DNA from: Stenopsyche tienmushanensis
Taxonomy: Eukaryota; Arthropoda; Insecta; Trichoptera; Stenopsychidae
Length of the DNA stretch: 64,000 nucleotides
Assembly: GCA_008973525.1 (NCBI GenBank)
Contig: WACJ01000186.1
Location: forward strand, 620,001-684,000
Direction of reading: 5' to 3'
The notes under the pieces are model-generated. The model saw only the letters and a program-made list of their open reading frames with translations. It did not search any database and was not told where the DNA came from. Both the position numbers and the translations under genes were made by a program. Of this stretch, positions 12,069 to 25,049 are shown one piece after another (positions within the stretch are counted from its first letter, which is position 1; each line of letters begins with the position of its first letter).

Positions 12069-12299
12069 CTTATTTTCATACAAACTTGCAGGTCTTGGCC
12101 CCTGATCTGGGTTCAGAATAAGATGGAAATGCTTCCCGGCATTTCCAGAGGTCTTCTGATGTTTTCAGGCCTCATGTTCGGATTCCTGGCGTACGTAGCG
12201 GCGAAAGTACGTCGTCCGAACATACGTATGCCAGTTTATAAATTGTGGTTAACGACTTTGCCCCATGTTCGTAATTACTCACGCGGTTTCGAACCGTAG
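12069..12299 (+). other. unassigned open stretch of 76 codons
   Basis: An open frame runs from a TAA at 12066 to a TAG at 12297, with its first ATG at 12123. The product would contain a hydrophobic segment (GLLMFSGLMFGFLAYVAAKV) followed by basic residues. A CAG acceptor-like trinucleotide sits at 12089-12091. I do not recognise the protein, and no partner exon is evident. It may be chance. Inside it, GTTCGGA (12176) and TCCGAAC (12215) form an inverted repeat. Confidence 0.15.
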
Positions 12300-13480
12300 C
12301 CAGTGGAAAATAAGTCATGGCCCGTTGACCACTAGTCCACTACGTCTTATGCCAATTTCACCACACTGAGATCATCATACGCCTTTTAACTCTAACGAAA
12401 CCGGAAATACACAAATGCGAGCCTCAATTTGATACAGCGGGACATTTTTTACTTAAAGCATATAATACAATCCCGAGCAGATACCAAAAACCTCTTAAAT
12501 CCTCTGAATCTAATAAATTAGGATCGTGATTGCATCTTCCGTGCCCGAATCCGGAGCATACACGTGCTTGATGTCAAACAAACAAACGTATGATGTTATT
12601 TGAATACAAATTACATTATTACTTATTTGGCAAAACGGAGGTATGCATGACCTTTTCATATCTTGATTCGTATAATTTAGATCTTTTTCAACAGATAAAT
12701 ACATAATCTTTACATGCTAAAAGGATCGACAAAAATATTACCAGACTCATCTTATATCTTGTACGAACTACTACCAAAGCCTGGATGATTATTGACCAAG
12801 CTCTCATCACATGTTATAGATGCTGAAAATTTTATGATATTTAGATTAATGGCATCGGATTTGTATGCACAATGATCGAATGAATATTTCAGTCGAATTG
12901 GTCTCAGTTATATTTGATCACCCCTCGTACATTCGACATTCATGCGTTTATGACATAATTATTCAAATCAAATTGTAGACATCTTGGTCACGTATGATAC
13001 ATTTGGACAGCGAATCTCATTAAATTGATATACTTTTTGGCATGAAAAAATCATTTAAATTACCTACATAGAAGCGGTCCGGAATTGAATAATGAAGCGT
13101 TACCCACGGACGCGTGCACATACCTACGCTTATATGGATTTTTAGATGTTTTTGGTAGATACTGATATGACGCAAATGTTTTTTTTTTTTCAAAAATGTT
13201 TCACGTAAAAATAAGCTTTTATTACACCCCTCCCCCTTCAAAAAATGTGTGTATGTTTATTTTTTCAAATTATTTAAATATTAATAAAATTAAATAAATC
13301 ACTTAAAAACACAATTATTATTTATAGAAATCATGAAAAATATTTGCATGCAATATACAAAAAATAACTACAATTGCAGACGTGTCCACGAATGGGTAAA
13401 TTTATTTTAGCAAAATGAATTTAGAATAAAATGAAACAATTTGAAAACATTGATTAATAATCCCATTAAGCATTGATGCC
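12300..13480. other. no gene recognised
   Basis: AT-rich DNA without recognisable motif. Short homopolymer runs only. Confidence 0.5.
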
Positions 13481-13599
13481 TATGTTATTCCTGCAAGTGT
13501 AAACAGTAAGTTGATAAAGTTTTATCTCAATCGGATGAACGTTATGGAAGCGCATTAAATACGAACAAACAAACATTGATTTTTATATATATTAGATTA
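13481..13599 (+). repeat. dispersed ~120-bp repeat, copy 1 of 5
   Basis: Shares with 49397, 49515, 50699 and 51419 the order 'ttatt..tgcaag..taaacagtaagttgataaag', then AATCGGATGAACG, AGCGCATTAAATACG, ACAAACAAACAT and a TTTTATATATT end. The constant tail suggests the 3' end of a longer transposable element, type not established. Confidence 0.75.
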
Positions 13600-13723
13600 T
13601 TATTATCATCCTAATCATATTGCAACCACATATCTATTCATCCATCAGACCACCCAAATCCTTATTTTATAGAGTTCTCTCTCGGTACAAATATAATAGT
13701 AAGACGCCTTCGTATTGCAGGTA

Positions 13724-13750
13724 TCAGGTCAGTCCAAAAGTTGGACTTGA
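13724..13750. mobile_element. mariner subfamily A vestige: two abutting terminal repeats
   Basis: Between TA dinucleotides lies TCAGGTCAGTCCAAAAG followed directly by TTGGACTTGA. The left half matches the subfamily A terminus at 3950, and the right half is its inverted counterpart. The 27 bp look like an element reduced to its two tips. Confidence 0.55.
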
Positions 13751-13752
13751 TA

Positions 13753-15400
13753 CTACGATATATCGGCGTTGGCACTTTTCGCGTGTATTAAGAGGGTTAA
13801 TACCATTTTTCTAATACCTTCCTAAGACTCTTAAAAATTTGAATCTTAAGAAAGAGTCCTATATGTATCGCTGGATTATAAAAAATAAATATAAATTTGC
13901 TTGAACCATTGAACAACCATAAGATTGTATAGAGAATAGACAGGCGTACGTTTGATTTATTTATTCGGAATCGGTGTATTACACCCTTATTTTTTTTTAA
14001 ATACAGCTTAAACCTCGTTGCACCCCATTCTGATTCCATTTACCAATTTATATTTTGTAATAAATGCTCTTCAGATTTTTCACATTCTTCATGTATAATG
14101 CCACAACATTTTTCGTTGTTAATATGATCGACTTCAATATTCCTAAAACGACATTGATAATAAGCATATGATTGATTTTCAAATTCGACTTGTCAAAATA
14201 TTGGTTCATTAGCATTTACCGAGAACAGTGTGCGTTTTGAGGAAAATAGAAGGATGTAGTTTTCTCGGAATATCTATTGTTGAACCTAATGTCATGTCAA
14301 CCAAATATGAAGACTTGTAATATTTTACCTGCGACATCTAAGGTGTGACTCGAATGAGCCTCAAACACCATAGCCTTCGAATACCATAGCTAAGAATTCA
14401 ATTCTGAGGCTTGTAATGAGCACAAATTTATTGATGGCGATATCAAGTACAGTAAATCACAGCTAAATGAAACTCCCACGATGACTGCTATTAATTACGC
14501 CCTTCAAACGTTTAACAAACGCCGCGAATAAATTAATTCAATGCATTCGATGTTTTTACACATTCAGCGATCTGTCAAACGACTATTAAGTCTCAGATGG
14601 TTAATCAGCTCCGTAGTGGCCGACTGCAAGCAGACAGCAAGTAATAAATCGGAGGTCATTTGGCAGTCTTCCAGCGTTGACGATTTCCGGTCCGATAGCT
14701 CTGCGCATGTGCGCCAGCGACTTCCGCATGGTCGCAAATTATCTTAAAAGCCTTTCCTGACAATGAAAAAGAATATAAGTGACATAAAGATCACATGGCA
14801 ACGCAACTAATCCATGACAATCTTCCACGCTCTGTCGGCCAAATCACAACTACTGGATTTACTGAGCGACTAAATCTTGGGCAACAAGCTGCAACTGTTT
14901 TCTCTGGATGCGATAATATTATTTTTTTACGAAAAAAAAAATGTTGTTTGAAAAGGGTGCAAAATTTAACAGATGTTCAAAGAAGACGAAAACAAGACTA
15001 AAGTCAACTGGGAGCTCTTGAGCCCTGTCAAAATTTGATGCCATGGGGATGTAAAATGTAGCTAGTTTACTGTCTATATGATTTTCTGTCCTAAAAAATT
15101 AATACGTGTTTTTTATTTAAAAATAAAAAAGATTTTAGAAATCGCTACCATAAGTCAAAGTTTCAGAAAAAAAGTTGTATGACCACTTAACTATTAATTT
15201 GACTTATTGATTCTGATATATTTATTAGTCTACTTTGAAGTGGAATAGCATGCAGAAAGACTCACTACTTTACTACAGTCAATCCTCCTCCCCTTCCCCC
15301 CTTTCTTAATTCTCTCCTGCGGGTACGTATTGATTGAGCTTGAGATTGAGCCCTGCCTTGCTCTTCATTTCAAATTCAGTCATTAGCAAGAGCACGCGCT
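13753..15400. other. no gene recognised
   Basis: Two frames of 68 codons at 14.5-15.0 kb have no domain or homology visible. Otherwise AT-rich and featureless. Confidence 0.45.
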
Positions 15401-16443
15401 TTTTGTTTCCCCAATTATACTTACTTATTTCAACTTATCATGGCGTCCATAAGCATTTACGGGAGTTTATTAATTAAAAATAAAACCAATATTTGGCTTA
15501 TCGACCAATCAACACCAAATCTGCATCAGTAAAAGTTGACTTCTATTGGTGAAGTATTACGTTTATGCTGTAAACACCGGCTTGAGAAATGGAGCTTGTG
15601 TTCTTCTGGAGTAGAAAATGGAAAAAGATATGCTTTGTCTAGTTTGTCGCCATCATATAATGTTAATTATATTAGAAACTGTAGTGAATTAATCGCTCGG
15701 TCCGTCTAGTGCTCCTCATATCCAATTGTTTAAAAGCCTTAAGAAGAACTGAGACAAAATTAATCAAAGTGATTATAAAACACTAATTTATAATACCAAG
15801 TCCTCAAAAATCATAGAAAATGTTACTGCAGATAGGATTTCTTTTGTTCAAAAACAACTTGTGTGTATCAACTTCGAGATGACTATAAAGAGTTATTAAA
15901 TCTTTCCATCATTTACTTGGGAGGAATTCCTGAAAAAGGAGTTCCATTTAGGAGGTCTGATGATCTTCACCGTGCTAAATGGATAGCTAAAGATATGTTA
16001 TCTAAAAAAAAAATTTAAACTGACGAAAATATATTTGTCTTTTCATAGTCGTAATATATACAAAATACTGATTTCAAGCCCCTATCGGATATTCAACACC
16101 ATGAAACGACTTATAATTATTAAAAGACCTGGTATCCTTTAAAAATATAAACAATTCAATGGCCAAAGTTGCCATGAAAAAAATACTGGACCATTTATGG
16201 TACTTATCGGAAGAGTTGGTGTCGTTTGCATTTTTTGACGACGAACTTTCAATTAAAGATAAGCAAAATATGGTAGATGAACTAAGAGTCGAAGGTATAA
16301 AAGATTGCCCGAAAAGAAAAAGTATTGATGTCGAACACATCACCCAAAAAGCATAGAAGACTTTGTGACTAGCAACTCTTTACCATTTTTCCAGATACTA
16401 GGTACCTCATCACAGTTTTTGAATAAAGATGTTGAAATTTGGT
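15400..16443 (+). pseudogene. eroded repeat-encoded protein of unknown function
   Basis: Protein-like segments follow one another in shifting frames. IGEVLRLCCKHRLEKWSLCS lies near 15550, YQLRDDYKELLNLSIIYLGG and VPFRRSDDLHRAKWIAKDML at 15865-16005, DHLWYLSEELVSFAFFDDEL at about 16190, and IEDFVTSNSLPFFQILG at about 16350. From memory the block with H-R-A-K/R-W and D-H-L-W-Y-L-S-E-E-L resembles uncharacterised high-copy proteins in arthropod and cnidarian genomes, probably carried by a mobile element. That could not be checked here. No catalytic motif is recognised. Stops and frameshifts make this copy dead. Confidence 0.55.
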
Positions 16444-19265
16444 AGGATGACAGTGTTTTAATTTTTTTAATGAAAATTAAAACCTTGGTAGCGATCCCTA
16501 AATATTATTTTAAAATATTGAAAAAAATAATGAAATAATGTTTTAGGGTGGAAAAACAAATGGGAGGTTAACCGGTCGAATATTACCCAAATAAGGATCA
16601 CCCTAGTGTCCATGTTAATTCGAGCCTGAATTTAAGATGGCTCTAAGGACTTTGAGTACGGTGATGTCCTGCTCAAAGGAGACGACAGCTTTGGACAAAG
16701 CTTACAATTAAAGCTAAAAAAAATAGCATATAAAAGTATTTTATACGAAGAGAAATTTGAATTTAAATCAAATATTCTTCATTATTAAGTTCCTTCATTA
16801 CATTTGCTAGAAAATCTAAATCAATATATCAAAGTCATTTTTCTAAATGGTCATAAAATTCATCTTTAAATTAAACGAATTCCATCGTCTGCGGTAAATC
16901 ATTGATTCATCTTTTATGGTCCTTATCGCTAAAAACGATGAACATCACCGTTTTCATATTCCAAATGAGTATAAAATCGATAATGGATCGTATCTAGTAT
17001 CTGACCATTATATGCTGAAAGCCAAAAGCTTTAACAGCTCTTCCTGGTGTATGAAACAATGATGCAATAAAAACTTTAGTGCCCCGTCTGTACGCAATAA
17101 CTGACTTCAACATTGGATTTATATTTTTGCATCCATCATATAATTTAACGAAACGGAAAAGATTCATACCTTCTTCGGATTCAATAGCAAAAGTTCAAGT
17201 CATTTCAAGGAAAAATCATTAAACATCATCGTCGGGTTTTAAATTGCTAAATATATTACGATCATATACTTGCCGATGCATTCAGTATCAAAATAAAATA
17301 CTTTTCGCCATTATAATAAAATGACCAGTGCTTCTAAATGTCAATAAATAGAATCATGCATTGAATATGATATGAAAAAAATAGCAGTTCGAAGCCCTGA
17401 TCCATCCATCACACTCTAAATGGTTACTCAATTTCTAGTGTTTATAAAATATTTGGTGGAAAACTGTGATTATGAATTATATTTAAATATAACACCTTAT
17501 TCTTCCGCAGCAAATAAATCTTTTTATAACAAAAACTTTGGGTTCGAAAAATTAAACCATGATTTTTCTGTAAGTATGAGTACTTATAATCTTTGCAATG
17601 GTGTTGATGTTTATATTTTCAATGATATCGTCATCTAGGTATCTAAGTCGTATTCTAACAACCTTACCGTCGCAAACTTTCACGATAAATTTGTTTAAAA
17701 AATTCGCTCGTGTTTGGCATGCCCGGTCGAAATGTGTCGATGACGGTCCATGAACTATCCAGCTAAGGTGTGGACATAAAAAATGTATCAGATTACGTGC
17801 CCGAGTGTGGCCATCCTCCGCCATCCATTGTTACGGCCCCACTATGAATAATGAATGATATTTTTACATCACGTCTTATCCGGTCCACGCCCAGAATTCT
17901 TGTGAATGGACCCAGATATCAGTCCTGGACCAGCGAAGATAGCATCGTAATGCCTGGATCGAACGGCAAGTCATTGTGTCCGTAGGGATTGGCCTGTCAT
18001 CTTTTTGGGCCATTTCAAAATCGTCATCGTCCACGTACAGATACTGCGTGTATCATTACGACGAATTAGCATTCGGTCACGAAGAACTATAACAGTCGAA
18101 TTGGAAGTTTCGACCTTCGACGAATGGTCCATTAGATGCCTGAGGCGAAAAGAGCACACCGGCGGAGCAAATTATCAAACTGTTGATGCATGATGATGAC
18201 CTTTACACTTCGATGTGCCAAAGTCTTCCTGTCATAACAGGCATTATGTGACTTAAATTTGAGGCACGTATGTTGTTTTACGACCGCATGAAGTAAGCGA
18301 TGATGCTGGACAGGTCGAAGATGTGTATCTGGAGACGGTCATAACGAATGCGACGTATTTTTGAGCCGCTTAAATCGCATACTAACAAGGCATATGCGTT
18401 CAACGTGATGAAGCCGAAAAATGGCCAAGAAAAAAATAAATGTGTGTGCTATACAATGATAAAATAACGGAACTACCACTTGCTTCATATTTATATATTT
18501 TTTTAAATATGTTTATTGCATAGATGCCTAATAAAAGCCTTCAACGATGAGTGTATGTCACGACTGAGATTTTTTATTAGGGTTAAAGAGACTTATTTTT
18601 CACCCTATTAACCCTCATTATCTGCTTTTGAAATGATTATCTATCAAATTACGCATAATCATCGCCTTAAAATCATTATTCTTCACAATCTGACCTAAAA
18701 AAAAACATTTACTAACACCATAGCGTATATTTTCAATATATAAACACATCTTTTGAATTGGAATAAATATAATATCAACAAAAAATAAATATCATATCTA
18801 AGTAAAATCATATTTAAAAGATAAGAGAATATTGCTATATTAAAAACCAGCCATCTTCATAGATTCCACCCACAAAGATTTACGAATAAAATCAACATTT
18901 GATCTATGGATATGACATAATAATTTAGGGGAAGAGATTCAAGTCCACAGGTAATCAGTGTTATGCAAATTAAAGCAATTTCAGTCTTAATAGAAATAAT
19001 ATTTTTGTTTCAATCTCATAATTACTGCATTTATCTTATCTAACGATATGTAAATCAACACACAATTTAATAGGCATACAAGAGTGTCTCAGAATGGAAT
19101 GCACTTTAACACAATGATACCAATTCTGTCATACCGGATATATTCGTAAGATTTATTTTGCTAATAAAATCCACTAAATAAATACATCCCTAGACATAAT
19201 AGATATACCCATGAAGATTTTCGTTTTTTAGATGAAAGATTTAAATTCTCACTTTTTATTAAGTC
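16444..19265. other. no gene recognised; protein-like scraps at 17.5-18.4 kb
   Basis: Minus-strand frames at 17552-17824 and 17971-18159 lie in a stretch less AT-rich than its surroundings and have a somewhat protein-like composition (for example NKFIVKVCDGKVVRIRLRYL). No family is recognised and the frames do not join. They may be one degraded transposon gene. Confidence 0.35.
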
Positions 19266-19269
19266 GCCT

Positions 19270-19748
19270 AAAAATGGCATTTCGGGTTTCATTTTTAGAA
19301 GTTATTCGCATGCGTTAGTGCGATTGTTCAGGTACTTTTCGCCTTCTTCCTTGTCTCCACACTTTCCCGATTTTTTTTAGATTTTTTTGAATACTAGACC
19401 ATGAGTATCCAAGATTGGCCGATATTCTTTCAATAGTTGCTGTTGGATTACTTTCGATTTCAGCAGTGTAGGGGCATCCACCTTACGCAGTCTTCCACTT
19501 TCAGGGCAATTCTTTAAATCGAAATATCCAGATCGAAATTTCTGGAACCAATTTTGACATTTGCTAATACTTAAAATATCACCCCGTATATCATAAATAT
19601 TTTTAGTAGTTCTTCACTCGGCGAAAATCGATCCATTGTAAATAAGGTTGTTAAATTTGAATTTTAAAAATCACAATTTATTATTGATGAGTTTAGTCAT
19701 CGAAAGAGTACAAAACACGACTTGAATATATAGCAACCTAAGTGCAAC
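19270..19748 (-). mobile_element. mariner (subfamily B), 5' part, copy 1
   Basis: The right tip reads, inverted, GTTGCACTTAGGTTGCTATA, preceded by TA. The transposase start (MDRFSPSEELLKIF) lies at 19636 on the minus strand. It is followed in shifting frames by ISKCQNWFQKF, FDLKNCPESGRLRKVDAPTL and YSWSSIQKNLKKIGKVWRQG. This is the paired-like DNA-binding region. The catalytic half is absent. It matches the copy at 29124 closely. Confidence 0.8.
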
Positions 19749-19750
19749 TA

Positions 19751-22480
19751 GTCCCCAAAAGCAGTCAAGTAATCCATCGAAAACCATTTTGAATTCCACT
19801 AATATATTATTAAGATCAAGCTAAAATGTTCATCATCAATGAATCCAGTGCTATTTGCTTTCAAATTTAGGTTCATTTTTAGACAACAACCTCTTGGATG
19901 ACATATTACATCGTGATAATCAAATGATGTCTTTTTATGGTATTATGGATAATTTCTACAACATCACCTGACTTATGGTACGGAAAGCAGCTACATTGTT
20001 TATGTAATTATTTCTACAAAGCTGATTCTTTCTCATTTTGTTGCTTTGATGCTGTAAGTAAACAAAGTGGCAGTTTACTGCGATTAGGCTAGATAAAAGT
20101 TGCAATACTTATCTAGCTTGTAGTCCTAGCCACCTTGTATTGAAAGTAGAATTTCAATTTCAATCAAGCTGAATTTCTTCATTTGATAGCAATTTCTTAT
20201 GATAATCCAATAAATCTCAAGTATTTAAAATTATTGCATAAGGGCTTTCATACAGACATCAAAAATTTGATGGGTTTTTAAATGGCAGGAATACGTCAAA
20301 TGCTATTTGCTATCGATATGTATATATAAAAAAGTGATTTCAATTGTGTTCCAAAATTATCAGATTCGCAATTTTATACGCTAGAATGGCACATATAAGA
20401 GATTTTGTTTGGATAAGGCGTGACAATATTCATACGTTCTTTTCCGGAATTATGTACGTAATCCAAGAATTGGGTTGAGACGTATTTATCTATTTCCTGT
20501 CCTTTAATGGTTCCGCGTATTGGATTACCGGTATCGAATTTCTTTATTCGCGACAAAAATGGCATTCATAAAGATTCCCAAAAATTTTGATATCGCAATC
20601 GATTCGCAGATTGAGGGCGTCTTTTATGGGGTCCATTCATATTTTTTCAACTGCGGATTTGCGACGACGTCTTCGTGAGCGTCGCAACGACAAAAGATCA
20701 CGCAATTCACAATGGCGAAATATTATTTTCATAGAATATTATGTTCTGCGTATTACATTTGCGAGAAAATTAATATTTTGCGCTGGCAAAATGTATGCTT
20801 TAAATAAATGCAAAACATATTTTGTGATTGGGTCCGTATTCAATTGCTTTTGGGGGTCCTCGAGTGTCCAGTTTGTTGATGGCATGTTGGACGGATTTAA
20901 ATATTATCTTTTGCAGATCAAACAATGCATTAAATACCTACGTTGCTCATGCTCCCAGATAAGATTGGTCAATATCATAAAAGCATTTATAGGCAGGACT
21001 AAGACATCCGACGAAATGGACATGCCATCATCAACGAACTATCAAAATGGTTATAAACACATTTAATAAGCATTGCATACTTTTGTCAATTATTAAACGT
21101 TGCCTCATTAGTTATTTGTTATGGAAATGTTGGTTTGCATTGCTTGGAATTTGCGCAATATTTCGCTGTTTGCATGCAATAAAGGATTGCAGCAATTGTC
21201 TAGTTGGTCATCAAATGACACATCGCGATATCAAAAAAGTCGTAAAAGGCTTTGTCTGGTATCTAGGTGTTTAATTTTGTTCGCATATAAGGAGATAAGT
21301 GTATTTTGTGACCATTGCATGATCTAATTTGCTTTAATTTAGTAATTATACCCATAATGACTAAGCAAAGCGAATGACTTCATGTCTGAATATGTTGGAA
21401 TACCTTAATTTTCACAACGAAAAAAATATTTCTAATGCAGATATACAATGATTTTGAATTTAACACATTTTTTGCTTCTTCAAAAATGGAATGATCTTGA
21501 TTAAAATAATATAACACCAATTATTTAACCAAGTCTAGGCCTTGTTTAACGCTTTTTAGGTATAATCTTAAATGACATTTCCACCAAATTTGTTTCATCA
21601 GCCCCTTTGTTTAGCAATAAATAATGAATATCATCGACAATCATATTGTTAAAACCATTACGTCTTTATAGACTCTGTTTTCAGCTGCTTATTCTAATTA
21701 TGACACCTTAATTTGGATTGAGAAACACATTTAAGGTGATAAAATAAATATTTCTAGTATACTAAATACATTCCGCCCTTATACAACACGATACTACAAT
21801 AACACATTTTTTAAATTACACGGTTGGCGAATTATAACATCACATACACTTCACACAAAATATAAAAAGTATCGATCGATTATCATGTGAAAAAAACGAT
21901 AATTTTACAATACTTTATCAGAAAAAAATTGTTTGAAAATTTTAAGAAGTGATTCTCACAATATAATATTAAAGTTCGAGGAGACACTGCTTCGGCAAAT
22001 ATGCCAAAATATATTAATGCTTGGAATTGGCTAATAAATTATTACATTTTTTAATAGAAAATTATTCTCTTATAATTAAAAAAAAAGTGCTTAAATGCCA
22101 AAAATGCCAACATTTTGAATGTTTTAAAAGTGATAAAAATCTATAAGCGATCATTGAAAGGAATCAAATAAATAGAATTATAAGAGCTTATGATATTGAA
22201 TGTTATTTTTAATAAATACATATTTGCATATTTTTGCATTTTTTATTGAAAAAAAAATATTTTTTTACAACACACCATCATTTAATAAGAACTTCACGTT
22301 ACGCGGTTTTCGATTGCAGAAAGCTTTTGTGTTATCGTATTGGCGTGTATATGAGGAAAATTTGGCGTGTCATATATTTTAAATTTATTTACTACGTTCT
22401 TTCAGATTTATCTTCATCTCCTATCTTTATAAAATGCAATTTTACGATGCATCAATGTGCTGTGAATAGTTTATGAGAAC
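19751..22480. other. no gene recognised
   Basis: A 159-codon plus-strand frame at 20587-21066 has an Arg-rich start (LRRRLRERRNDKRSR) but no domain that I recognise, and the adjacent frames at 21047-21327 overlap each other. No exon signals support them. The rest is AT-rich. Confidence 0.4.
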
Positions 22481-22484
22481 GTAT

Positions 22485-22565
22485 GCAAGTGCGCCACCTA
22501 TCGAAGAGTTCGCGCATAAACGCCACACAAAATAATTTTCTACTCGCCGCTTGGCGGCGCTGTTT
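22485..22565. promoter_or_regulatory. possible CTCF-like site and GC hairpin
   Basis: GCGCCACCT at 22491-22499 is the complement of AGGTGGCGC, the core of the arthropod CTCF motif. About 50 bp further CGCCGC TTG GCGGCG (22545-22559) forms a 6-bp hairpin containing another GGCGGCGC core. Both lie in a short GC-richer island inside AT-rich DNA. Function is inferred only from motif resemblance. Confidence 0.25.
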
Positions 22566-22569
22566 AATT

Positions 22570-24335
22570 TCCGCATACAAAAATGCACTTAGTACGGAAC
22601 GGAACCACATATCTCCATCATTGCATTTTAATGCGAAAAACAATATTTTATTTAAATAATTTGAATCGAATTCACGTGTGCATGGAATATTTTTATATTA
22701 CGTAAAAAATGCATTTTATTATTTGGACAAAAATCATTACATAATATGATATTCCACCTTAAAAAAAATCATTCAAAAATTGAAATAAAAGTATTTACAA
22801 GTAAATAATTCGATATCATTACAATATATGCACCCTCTAGAAATGGCGACCGGCGTGACTTAACGCAGATGTAGAAAACATGTCTATGATGTAATGAAAG
22901 CCGTATATTATAATTGTGCAAGTCGTATAATAGAACCTGCATTCGGAGACTGGATTAACTAAATTTTCCGCCCCTTAAGAACTTAGGGAAACGAACAGTT
23001 TTAATTAGCCACGGCGAGGTACCGTTAGACCTGAGGCCTGCCCTATTTGCAGGGGCGAATCAACCACCGCAAAAAATCCAACAAGATTCTTATAAATGCT
23101 CCGATTTAAATTTTCTTTGAAATATAAAATAAGCTCAGTATTACATTAAATATAAATGACATGATCAATTTATGCATGGCGATTAAATTTGCTTTATATA
23201 TTGTTAATGTCGATTGAATATCCGTCGTTTTTCATATTAAAAAAATGTTTTATATGATTTTTATTTTTCGACGTTGAAAGACTTTTATTTGGATTCTAAT
23301 TGGGCCCTGCGTTGGGTAATGTTAATAATGCGACCTGCACCCAGTAATGGAACCGTAAGTTATTATGGTTTTCATTCATATATGCAGTGAAAGATCATAA
23401 AGCTCAGGCATACATGTCCAACATGGGGTTGAACAAAAAAGTTGGCCAATTATGCTAGCTTTACTCTCAAGCCAGTATAGAATTTTCACGTGTACCACTG
23501 CTCTCTTTGCGACATTTTAATTGAGCGAGTTTACTGAGACGTAGTTGAAATGCTGCTCTGAAACAAACTTTTCATCCAGATTTTATTTCTCTAAAAACGC
23601 ATTTTTCTTCAGAGCATGTGGCTTCAAGTTAATTTCATATTCAGTGAAAAAATTCCACTCAAGCAATAATGAATGTACATTTCATTGCCTTTCAAAGTTT
23701 TCTTGCGCGAGGTCTTTCATTGCTGTATTACAATTGGTATAATGGCTTGTAGAACTGCACAAATTAAGCATTCTGCAAGTCCGACCCAACTGCTGAAAAC
23801 GTTGAATCTGAATAGCCATCACAATTAATATCCTTGCAATATTTAAATTAAATCGAAAATTAAGATTACAACGGTAATTTGATTTGAATTTAAGAAAAAA
23901 CATATCAAAATGAACGTGTTCGCTTAATACAGATCCAGACTTCCAAGTCGGTCGAAGACTTCTGACGCCAATAAATGACGCCATGACCAAACATCAATTT
24001 ATTTTCTAGACGCTTTTGTGCGAAAAAAATACTTATCAGATACCCTTGAAGAAAAGCTGAAGGCACAATAAAATTATATATATATATTGAGTCATTCAGA
24101 AAACCATACAAAAATTCTCTATATTTCTCGCCGGGTAGTATTTTTAGACATAATTATATTTATTGACGTGTTTTTAATTGTATTAATCAAATTATGATAG
24201 ATAAAAATCGACATGCAAACCCATTGAGAATTATTATGAATAAAAAAATGCTATTTTATTGTGAAATATCTTTAGCGCTATAAATACCGTTGCACAAGGT
24301 TTTTATTTTACTCGACCATTCTATTTTACATGCAT
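22570..24335. other. no gene recognised
   Basis: A balanced patch at 22930-23070 has no motif. Other frames are short and overlapping. Confidence 0.45.
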
Positions 24336-24545
24336 CAAAACTGATTGACTCTGTCCGTCTTTATAATATACACTAAATTGTCTAATCCCTCTTTTCTTCG
24401 TTATCGTTATGTTCAGGTATGGTATCCGATCGCGAGCCGTTAATTCAGCGGTCCGAAAAGCGGACCGATTGAGCATACAGACCTTATGACCACTCCTTCC
24501 TCTTTTAGAGCGTTTTGCGACATTTTCGTTAATGAATACGTATAA
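24336..24545 (+). repeat. hairpin repeat family, copy 1
   Basis: The centre is a perfect hairpin, CGGTCCG AAAAG CGGACCG (24449-24467). Flanks shared with the inverted copy at 42112-42376 include GATTGACTCTGTCCGT, a TATGTTCAGGTATGG segment, ATCCGATCGCGAG, GATTGAGCATACA and TTTGCGACATTTT. No coding capacity is seen. Confidence 0.8.
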
Positions 24546-24569
24546 TATGATCATGGAAGTTCATACAAA

Positions 24570-24925
24570 GACTAATTTACATAGGTGGCTTGCGCCAAAT
24601 GAGGTCGTGAGCGAGACTTGACTTCACCATATCCAAAAAACTTACTTACTGGCCATTTGAAGTTGAGAATGAGCGTATCTTCGCGGACATAGTTATTAGA
24701 TTTAGGTTTTGCACCTTGCTTTGCATTTTTATTGAGTAGACTGGCGTGATCCTGAATAGCGGGACACATCCTCATGACGCTGTTTTTGTTTCATTGTGAG
24801 CAAATGCGGCACTGGCTTTGGGCACAGCTTTATCATGTCTAAATTTTCAGCCAATATGCGATGTAAAACATTTTTTACAATGCCTACCATGTATGTAAGC
24901 TCGCGTATTTTCAGCATTTCTGGTG
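24570..24925 (-). pseudogene. Mos1-like (SETMAR-type) mariner transposase fragment
   Basis: Minus-strand frames read KIRELTYMVGIVKNVLHRIL, ENLDMIKLCPKPVPHLLTMK, SLLNKNAKQG and FGYGEVKSRSRPHLAQATY. The series resembles the Mos1/SETMAR lineage: second helix-turn-helix, then KFVPRLL, then the WVYGYD..TK.QS segment just after the first catalytic Asp. It is frameshifted at least twice. The catalytic Asp itself and the remainder of the gene are missing. It sits between two copies of the hairpin repeat. Confidence 0.7.
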
Positions 24926-25049
24926 TGGTTAACTCACTTGATCCATTTTATTTTTCTTTATTTATTCCTGAATTTACACACAGACTGCTCTAAATATTTA
25001 TTTTTTAAGTGAATACTTTGCACAAAAATAGATTAAATAAACTTTTTCT

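Noticed and set aside
12075..12299. Possible exon with a CAG acceptor and a hydrophobic product
   Set aside because: No donor site or partner exon and no recognised family; kept only as an unassigned open stretch.
20587..21066. 159-codon plus-strand frame with an Arg-rich start
   Set aside because: The sequence is low in recognisable structure, overlapping frames continue in other phases, and there are no splice or promoter signals.
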